Part shown: positions 56,110 through 64,000 of the stretch, one piece after another
Layout: every line of letters starts with the position of its first letter
How positions within the stretch are numbered: the first letter of the stretch is position 1
Assembly: GCA_025093985.1 (NCBI GenBank)
Contig: JACAAK010000004.1
Location: forward strand, 1,116,001-1,180,000
Origin: Calvatia gigantea
Taxonomy: Eukaryota > Basidiomycota > Agaricomycetes > Agaricales > Lycoperdaceae
Length of the DNA stretch: 64,000 nt
Reading direction: 5' to 3'
Made by a program: the position numbers and the translations under genes
Notes under the pieces: model-generated
Told to the model about the DNA's origin: nothing
Databases searched by the model: none
What the model saw: the letters and a program-made list of their open reading frames with translations, nothing else

Positions 56110-57547
56110 CTCCATCTGCATTCCTTTCCTCGTGATTAGGCCGGTTACTGCTATCCGGCACTGAATCGGGGCATTTAGGGAAATATCCCTCATCGAACAA
56201 GGCGTTTGGTGATATAAAAATCACGTTGCCTGCCGTGTGCCGCATAAAGACGTAATTTTTACTGCCTTTGTATCCAAGAAAGATCATCATCTCGGATTTT
56301 GCGGACAATTTGTTTGGGCGGATCTCATCGGGTAGATATACATACGCGCCGCATCCAAACACACGGATATGGGACAAATTTGGCTTTTCCCTCGAATAAC
56401 ACTCAAAAGGTGTCTTCCACTGCAGACGCTGGACTGGTGTGCGATTATATAAATGCACAGCTGTGTTCAACGCAAATTCCCACCACGAGTCAGGTAGACA
56501 TGCCTGTAGCCTTATAGCTTGGGCTTTCTCGTGTAGGGTGCGGTTCAGTCTCTCTGCTCTCCCATTCTGCTGATGTGCATAGGGAGCAGTGGTCTCGTGG
56601 GTAATTCCTCGCGCCGCAAGTCCTGCCAATAACCTCTCATTGACATATTCTCCTCCATTATCGGTGCGAAGTCTTTTGACTCGCATTCCGGAGAGGTTCT
56701 CTAATGCGCTGATTAGCTGGATCAGCTTTTCCGAAGCCTCGGACTTCTTTCGAAGGAGGACTACATGTGCGTGAGAAGAGAAGTCGTCGAGGAACGTCAT
56801 TGCCCATTTATATTTATGGTAGCTAATGACGGGCAGTTCCAGCAAGTCTGAGTGACATAGCTCAAAGACTGCGGTGGCTCGCTTGGAGTTAATCGGAAAG
56901 GGGTTATTATGCATTTTCCCCTTGGCACAGCCGTCGCAAATGCCTTTCCGAGTAGATGGTGCGGGAATTGACGCGATGCCCTCAACGTGCTTTGGAAGCT
57001 CGGAGAGCGCGCGATCCGAAGGGTGTCCCATTCGACGATGCCAATCGATATAATCAAGTTGGCGTAAAGTCAACGCTACTGGTTTCTCCTTGCTATTTTG
57101 CAAGACATACGTGTGCACCGTATGTACGTTGTTTTTGAACAAACGATGAGGCCAGGCGGATAATACAGCTCCTCCTGATTTATCACGGATGGTGGTCCCT
57201 TTAACGGTTGCCTCTAGAACATAGCCGTTCCGAAGAATCTGGCCAGAGGACATTAACCGTTCTGTGATTTCTTTGATGTAAAAGACCGGCGCAATACACG
57301 AAGTAGCGCTTCTGGACTTTCCCTTGTCTGACACGTCATGCTGGAAAATCACAGACCCTCGTCCAGTCATTTCATAAATCCGGTTGCCAGCGGCTTGTAT
57401 AAGCCCGAAATGGCCCATCTTAACCTCTGCGAAATCAGAGAGATAACCGGTGACATGGTACGATGCTCCAGAATCAAGGAGCCAGTCTGCGTTATTCACA
57501 GAATGTTTGTTCCCTTCTTCTCGACACTTTTGGCATTGAGACAAATC
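56110..57547 (-). pseudogene. Inverted copy of copia protease-integrase
   Basis: 57547-56131 is an inverted repeat of 52470-53886, 1417 bp with no indel. It carries the protease DSGASYHVTG, the HHCC finger and the D,D35E integrase core. It differs from the forward copy at a handful of bases, several at CpG (it keeps CG where the forward copy has CA, giving R for Q and R for H). So it comes from another copia copy. A 21-bp filler (56110-56130) joins it to RNase H. Confidence 0.9.
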
Positions 57548-57552
57548 CAGTG

Positions 57553-58227
57553 GATGATGAAATTCCGTCATGCTTAGTTCTGGGCCCTTAAGGCAAATGG
57601 ATGCTCGTGTATCAGGACTCGACGCGTTGAAAAAACAGAGTATAGAATTGTGATTTCCGAAAGGAAGGAGGCGGTTAAAAACTTGGGTATTTCTGAAAGT
57701 CCGATGGCCGCTGAGCCCTAGTCGAAGGGTGCGATTGAAAGGGACACTATAGGCTTTTCTCACCAGGTTGTCCGCTAGAGTCGCCTTAAGTTCGCACTCG
57801 CGCATCACGATTGGGAATCCTAGCGTTGACGTAAACTGCCTATTTTATGGCACTGGACAGGAAATTACATGAACAGCCCGAAGGTTTTGCTTCCGGAGGA
57901 GGAAAAGTGGAGACTTAGCGAGCGATACGGGCTTAAACACCGTGCCAGCTGTGGAAGACTCAATCCATATTGGCTGGGATTTCCCGCTGCAAACTGACTA
58001 CGCCGTCTATTTCACAGACATCGAAACAAGATAGTAGCCATTGCTTGTGATGACTGAATTTTTGGAAAGAAAACTCCCCCCTCCTCAGATTGAAGGGAAG
58101 TTACAAAATGGAATGCAGAGCCTTTGTCCCTGTGAAGAATTCCTTGGGAGAATCACGAGGAATCGCTCAAGCGTAATCTTCACCAACGGTTAATCCTGGA
58201 TAGATTGCAGCGTTCCAGGTTCGCAGG
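57553..58227 (+). pseudogene. Deletion-riddled copy of the Cop-3 RT region
   Basis: It corresponds to about 54711-55510 but is roughly 125 bases shorter (about 15 %), with tiny gaps every few bases and few clear substitutions. No frame is open. This is the error profile of an unpolished long read rather than of evolutionary decay. Confidence 0.8.
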
Positions 58228-59020
58228 CGCGGCTAAAACGCCATTACCAGCCGGCTTCCAGTTCATTACGAACAAAGGAACTGCAACGACCCCCTTCCGT
58301 CTAAAGTACCAACAATTGGTTGGATCTTTAATGTACTTGATGATCGGTACTAGGCCCGACATAGCCTTTGCCGTAGTTAAGCTGGCACAACATGCCGCTA
58401 ACCCCGCTCCTGAGCACTATCGCGCTGGAATTCATGTATTAAAGTACTTGTCAATGACAAGGAACTATGCATTGAAATATGAAGGCGATACTGGGAAATC
58501 CGCGGTGATGCTGGAATGTCTCAGTGACTCGGACTGGGCTCAAGACACAGAAACCCGCCGATCTGTTTCGGGAAACGTTTGTCTGATCGCGTCCGGTGCT
58601 GTTACCTGGACTTCGCGGCGACAAAAGACGGTTTCGCTATCATCCACTGAGGCGGAATACAAAGAACTGTCAGACGCTTCACGACAAGTGAAATGGCTGT
58701 CACAGCTTCTGGAGGAGCTCAAAATTGAGCACCCAACTCCTATTCTCTACGGCGACAACGATGGGTCCAAATTCTGGACTGAAAATCCCATTGTTGAAAA
58801 ACGGTCGAAGCACATGGATATTCATTACCACTATGTGCGAGAATTAGTTGAGGAGGGTATTATTGTTATTGGTGATGTGTCTTCACAAGACAATCCCGCC
58901 GATATCTTTACAAAGAATCTTGGCGTAACCAAAATCAATCTCTTCCGCCCTGAGCTTGGACTGATTTTCGGTTCCGATATCGAAGCATGGGATAAAGCCG
59001 CTCGATCGATAAAACGTTAA
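58228..59020 (+). pseudogene. pol: Second copy of RT end and RNase H, with true C-terminus
   Basis: 58228-58826 repeats 55511-56109 with no difference that I can see (offset 2717). It then continues in frame with YHYVRELVEEGIIVIGDVSS and DIFTKNLGVTK, the normal copia C-terminus, to TAA at 59018-59020. It lacks the N-terminal part of Pol in frame. In a repaired assembly this segment would probably be the single 3' end of Gag-Pol. Confidence 0.9.
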
Positions 59021-59034
59021 TCTCCCTCCTTCAA

Positions 59035-59045
59035 GTGAGGAGGAG
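59035..59045 (+). promoter_or_regulatory. Cop-3 polypurine tract
   Basis: GTGAGGAGGAG directly before the 3' LTR, identical to the Cop-2 tract at 49822-49832. Confidence 0.75.
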
Positions 59046-59453
59046 TGTTGAATCTCGATCCGTACCACTACGTTGGTTCAGTCTATTTATAGCTGAAACG
59101 GGTTCTTGAGTACTTCACTCTTGAAGAGAGATAACGGACAATGTACTAGACCACACTCTAGGTTGCTGGTCATGGTCTATTAAATAGAACAATGTACGCA
59201 GTATGCTCTGTATATGCTACTGGCAGATAAGACCTCACCTGTATTAGGTAGAACGGCGCACAGACCAGAGACATTAGATATATAAGACCTATGTAGTATG
59301 CGTACATTCTTTAGACAATCAAGTCTTCTATTCGCCCATCATTCCTCTCAGATATCCATTAGCAACGGTCTATAATCAACATCTCAACAAACCCAGTGAG
59401 TACGACTCCCCTCCACCACTAGCTCATGCTATTGTGGTGTACTCGTCTTAACA
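59046..59453 (+). repeat. 3' LTR of Cop-3
   Basis: 408 bp; it differs from the 5' LTR by one base that I can see (A at the site equivalent to a CpG G near 50029). Confidence 0.96.
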
Positions 59454-59909
59454 ATAATGGACCATCACAGACTATGTATGCAGTAGTTGTACTACCCTTC
59501 TGGTAGTTGGTTATATACTCCACATGGAACCTTCTAGTACATGCATCATACACAGTATGCTCCAATTATGCTACTGGTAGTTAGACCTCACCCGTATAAG
59601 GGTTTGGAGTGCACAGACCAGGGATATTAGTATATATACCCTTATGTAGCATTATGATATGTACACCTTTTAGGTAGGCCTTTGGGCTAAGACACTATGT
59701 CTTCTCTCCTCTACGCTAGCTTCTCTAAGCATCGCTTCCCCTCTCCTCAAGACTCTCTGAGTACGCTGGTATAAGCAGGACTATGTCCGCTACCATGCAT
59801 CTCTCCTACTGGACCGTCTCCCGGATGAATACGACTACCCTCCACTGCTGACGCCTACACGCTTAGGTAGTGTGAACTTATATTGGGATGTCTACTCGTT
59901 CTCTCAACA

Positions 59910-62900
59910 GGTTATGGGCCCTGACTGCCGCTCACTCAGACCGTGTTAGCAATGCTGGTAGAGTTTGAGGAGGCTACGGTCGCTTTCAACCTGGGAGACA
60001 GTAGTGCCTTTGGTCCACTTGATACCCTGTCTGACCCATGTTGTGAACGCGTGCACTACACACAGCAGTCCTACATGATGCTGACATGTTGTTACCCGTT
60101 CTTGGTTTTTGATCTGGCAAACCGTCATCTCCGGTCTGGTTTGACCGCTTTAGGTCCGCTCCCCATTCTGGGTTGCAGCAGAACTGTTCCGCTTTGGTTG
60201 CTCCACCTCTGTTCTGGTATTCTCTCTCTGATCGACGACGACGCTTTGGGCTTTCTGGGATTCTCTTCAGATCCACCTCAGTAATTTACTATATGATGTA
60301 TCATCTACGCTGAGCATTACACTCTGCTTTGCTGGTTAATTAGCTGGTCTTTGTGACCACAATAAATACCGCAGTGTCAGGAAAATTATAAGCCTTGTGT
60401 TCTTGTGTTTCAAGTCGATTGGGCAAGTCCTGCCTTGAGTTTTATAACACACCACGAGCATATACCTGAGCTATTTGACTCACTTAAGCTGGCAGTTATA
60501 AGCCGCTAAGGCCTGCTTAATCAAATAAAGCTGGGATATAGAAAATACCTTTGAGAAGTCCTTCGTTTGTTCCTTCGCTTCAGGCTTCAACGCTTTATCC
60601 CTTCCATGTCTATTCGACCACTGCTTTATTCTTTCTACGGATAGCTCATGCGCTTTAAGCACTTTATGCCACGCTAAGGCAGTGGGCCACCGCATTTGCA
60701 GCGCTGGTATGGTAGACAGCGGCCACAAGGCTTGCAGCACCAATAAAACCATGGCATTAAAGCCAATAAGCAGCAGCACTTGCAGTATTCGCAAAAATAT
60801 CCAAAGAAGATAGCAAGGAGAAGAACGCTTATTGCATCCTTGCAGCAGGGAAATAAAGGGAGAAGGATAATGAGCTGGTAATACCGCCATTATGTCATTT
60901 CAGGAAATACTTCAGAATATAGTTTAAATATGCCGCTGGCTCGAGCGATTGCCGCCATATACTATTTCTCTTATAGAGGAGCCGCGTTGCTATATATCGC
61001 GCCCTGCTTCTAGCATCAACGTTCCTTCACTTGTGTTAAGCGCATGTCCACGCGCCCAAGTTTGAAGACCTGTTTTAAGTTAGAGCATGGACGAGCACGT
61101 TAAAAATGCTTTGTCCGCCAACTACAGGAAAACAATGATTGCTTTAAGGAAGTTTGACTTCATGGAAGTCGCCGTCCACGATTAGGACTAGTGCACACCA
61201 TTTAGCAACTATAATTGAGAAAGAGGATGTGATTAGCACCATATGATGCAACACGCCAATGAATTCCTTAAGAAATCCTTTAGACCGCTCTTTACGGAGC
61301 TTGGCGCCAGAGGAGTTCTTGAGTCGCCATCTTCGGATGTCGCTGACCTTGATACCAATGGAAGGATATACAGTAGTACTTTCGACTTCATGCTCCTTGA
61401 TAAATGCTATGAATAACGGTGTGCCACGTGAGATGCAAGCGCTGGCTATAAATTCTTTTCTATGCAACAAGTGAGAGATCCTTATGGGTTATATGAAGAT
61501 GATAGTGGGAGCACATTGCTCTATTCACTTGAGAAGAATATCCTTTACAGGATCTCGTGAATCGCATCATTACAAAGAAAGAAAATTATGACACGTCTAG
61601 GAATTAGCAGAATAGCTCCCAATGTATAATGGTTGAGCTTCAGTACTATGTCACCAGAATTAATTCTTAGACCTCGCCATTTTATATTAGGCTTGAGGCA
61701 AGAAACTGGAATCCTACGGGAATGACAAGTATCTGAACTGCTTTTACATTCCAGCATTAGTCTATGATATTAGGGATAAAGATTTGTAGCACCACATTAG
61801 TGTGCGGCCGATCTATATCGAGAAAATCTTATAATGTATGTCCTCGAGTGTAATGCTTTTGAGACAATCGTTAAAGGTCACCACCTTTGCAATAAGTCAT
61901 GAAGAGCTGTATTAGTTCACCCAATCTCATCGTTGTACACGAACTTGCAATTATAAGCAAGGAGATGCTTGGTTGTTGAACATTACGCCTACTAGACTAT
62001 ATCATTTGACATCATCGAACAGAACTTCCCATGATTATGCCTTTTCCACTCGTCTTTTACGACTTGTTGAAATGTTGCATTATTTCATCGCCACTCTGGA
62101 TTATTTCATAAGAGAAATTGCATCAGTACCTTTATCCAGAATTCTTTATATGAATATCCTCGTCCTTGAGCGTAATACTCGGACTTGACGGAATTGTTAG
62201 TCGTCCATTACGATGCTACTCTATGACTTCTCATCTCATGATGATAGTTGTCCTCCTTCGAAAGAAGTTATGAGGCTCTAAGATTCATTAGAGAAACCTC
62301 TACAGTATAGCTGACAACGGCCAATGTCACAACTGATTATGGAGGAGAGTTTGTCTAAACGAGAGCAATAGCAAATATTCGTGGCATGAATAACCCACTT
62401 AAACCTCCTACTCCCAATGCTTTCGCAATGGTTGACGTAGAGAGACTGATCCACACTACACCTTGAGAGCCTAAAAGCTTTATGGCAACGGAAATGTCTT
62501 ACCCGTCTCAGTGATAGTTTAAGCGTTGACTAGAGCATAACGCGCCAGTCCAAGCGTTTATAGTGGAAGACACTTAATTGTGTAAATCAAGGGATAAACC
62601 ATTAATTTGGTTCTGTACTGTGGGTTTGGCTTCGCGGCGCATCAGTTAACATGATGACCGCCCAAACACGATCGCTTATTTGAGATGTAACATACCTCGA
62701 TCGTTTGATCAATGAGAACTTTTAAGTTCAAGTGGCACACAGAAAGGCTTAATGTTCTACGAACAATCCACAATTGGATGCCTTACTCGATGAGAGAATA
62801 TACCCTTAAACGTCATGATTCAGCAACTGGATAGCAGTAACCAGTTCATTTGCAAAGAAGAGAGCAAAACCTGCACGAAGCAAGAAGTGGCTACACTTCT

Positions 62901-64000
62901 TTATCTGCCATCTTTGGATGTTGCAGGATATATTCCATTAAACTCCACGATCACCTCCTGATTCCTTTCCATTTCCATTCGAGAAATCTCCACCCACCAT
63001 ATCCTATGTCTTATGCTGACATATTCGCCAATTTAATGCATAAGATGCGCATCCTTTACAGGATATCTACCACTTTTGACACACCACACTTCTGTGTCAC
63101 CACTAAGGTGGAACGACCATTGTGGAGGAGTTATAGAATAAAATGCTGGTTAATAACGCATTGCACAATTGAACCTGACTAGGAAAGACCACACTGTTCA
63201 TTATGTGGGTCACCTACAGGAAGACTATAATGGATTAGGTGTTCAATTTCAAAGAAGAACTCGTTTGGACTCACCGACTAGAGTTGGACAAGCATAAGAC
63301 TTGCTACGCGTTCAACGCTAGCGTCTACCAGAAAAGCGCAATAGCTCGGATAGATCATCCTAAAAATATGTGATGGTTATACCTCCATATGAGCTTTCGC
63401 CTCGCATAGCTTAACAAACTTGCGAGAAAATTCTTTTATTTCTGGAATTGCATCAATAATGATCCGCCATTAACAATGCGCGTTGACATTTAAATCGAAA
63501 AATACTCGTCGCTGAGGGAGGAGTACAGTAAAACTAGTTCTTAATCACTGGTGAATAACCGCATATGATTAAAGCTTTCAATGGCTACACTTCGCCGGTC
63601 CGTCTTAATTGATGTGCACCGCAGTGGTTCGTAACATGATAAACACTCTCTAAGCCCTAAAAAGCGATATGATTGAGTAACATGTGTTAAGAAACTTAAC
63701 ATGCTGAAAAGCATGGAGGAGAACAACGGATACAGTATTCTTACTCCAAATCCGATGACCGCCTTATCCTGCGCTTTACAGCAAAGGAACTTCATTAAAG
63801 TTGAAGGCATCGCTTTTGTGATTTAATTCTCCAGTTATCCGCGCATGTGAGAAATGCTTAGCATTGATAACAAAACTGCTTTTGCAGACTGGATGAGAAG
63901 ATACACTGGAATAATCTGACGGGCTTCAGCTTACCAGATAAGAAGAGAGTTTGAATGACACCAGACGAGCACTATATGTGTTACGTGGAAGGAATCTTTA
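59910..64000 (+). pseudogene. Second Cop-2 internal region (partial)
   Basis: Aligned along its length with 39657-45350. It begins with the primer-binding site and leader, passes the empty site of Tc-3 (near 62170), the integrase relic (62180-62400) and the empty site of the 2.4-kb duplication (CAGTTAACATGATGACC near 62645), and runs off the right edge before the minisatellite position. It retains many CpGs that are TG or CA in the first copy. No frame is open for long. Confidence 0.8.

Larger units (their letters stand above)
49926..59453 (+). mobile_element. Copia element Cop-3 (Ty1/copia)
   Basis: Two 408-bp LTRs with one difference seen between them, and target duplication ATAAT (49921-49925 and 59454-59458), so it is a recent insertion. 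The coding part is gag-pol in one frame with integrase before reverse transcriptase, the copia order. The assembled length of 9.5 kb is inflated by 56110-58827, which contains inverted, noisy and duplicated pol. Without it the element would be about 6.8 kb. Confidence 0.95.
49833..59909 (+). repeat. Second LTR of Cop-2, split by Cop-3
   Basis: 49833-49925 and 59459-59909 join into a 544-bp LTR homologous to 39114-39656. The join ...TTGATAATAAT/GGACCATCACAG reads as in the first LTR. Internal sequence follows it directly at 59910. Confidence 0.92.
39114..64000 (+). mobile_element. Decayed copia Cop-2, LTR-internal-LTR-internal array
   Basis: LTR (39114-39656), internal (39657-49832), LTR (49833-49925 plus 59459-59909), internal again (59910 to the window end). 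Both internal parts begin with the copia primer-binding site and a leader homologous to Cop-3, and the first ends with the copia polypurine tract. Removing Tc-3, Tc-4 and the duplication leaves an internal region of about 5.7 kb, the size of Cop-3. It is inserted in Cv-7 pol after TTTAG (39109-39113). No open reading frame survives. Confidence 0.82.

Noticed and set aside
1..64000. CRISPR arrays, tRNA or rRNA genes, bacterial operons
   Set aside because: None seen. Repeats here are LTRs, terminal inverted repeats and one degenerate minisatellite.

Overview
The 64 kb hold no recognisable host gene. Nearly everything is transposable-element DNA, nested several layers deep: Ty3/gypsy chromoviruses with 306-308 bp LTRs, Ty1/copia elements with 408-544 bp LTRs, Tc1-type DNA transposons of about 1.6 kb, and two LTR families known here only as isolated LTRs. 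The style of the chromovirus and copia polyproteins and the CpG-directed decay suggest a filamentous fungus, most likely a TE-rich basidiomycete. That assignment is inference; the window contains no phylogenetic marker. Names such as Cv-5, Cop-3, Tc-2, X1 and N1 are local labels.

Layout. 1-1939: X-family LTR (X1) with probable internal sequence inside the gag of Cv-1 (minus), then the Cv-1 LTR. 1940-9960: Cv-2 (plus; gag tail, pol, ORF3, 3' LTR), hit by Tc-1 in pol and by N1 in ORF3. 9961-16836: a scrapyard of truncated pieces (X2, N2, Cv-3, N3, an LTR fragment, 1.46 kb unassigned, copia Cop-1, X3). 16837-35432: Cv-4 (plus), whose gag and pol are split by Cv-5 (full length, 17177-23525, TSD CCTAC) and by a solo LTR that was itself hit by Cv-6 (minus, 23672-31598), which in turn received Tc-2. 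35433-39113: Cv-7 (minus), inserted in Cv-4 pol. 39114-64000: a decayed copia, Cop-2, arranged LTR-internal-LTR-internal and inserted in Cv-7; it carries Tc-3, a 2.4 kb segmental duplication marked by the fragment Tc-4, and a 50-bp minisatellite. Inside its second LTR sits the young copia Cop-3 (49926-59453, TSD ATAAT).

Biology. The chromovirus has gag with two CCHC knuckles, pol (protease, RT, RNase H, integrase, chromodomain) in another frame, and an unfamiliar third reading frame, ORF3 (about 330 codons). ORF3 starts 6-7 nt after the pol stop and ends next to the polypurine tract. It occurs in all four copies that reach this region. The chromovirus primer-binding site is the exact 11-nt complement of a sequence in its own LTR about 35 bp after a TATA-like box, which is the Tf1/sushi self-priming layout. 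Tc1 elements carry four copies of a 20-bp motif, and two of them (Tc-2, Tc-3) keep intact 338-codon D,D34E transposases.

Decay is dominated by transitions at CpG. Many in-frame stops are CGA to TGA. Part of Cop-3 (56110-58827) looks like an assembly chimera. All identities and counts were estimated by eye.
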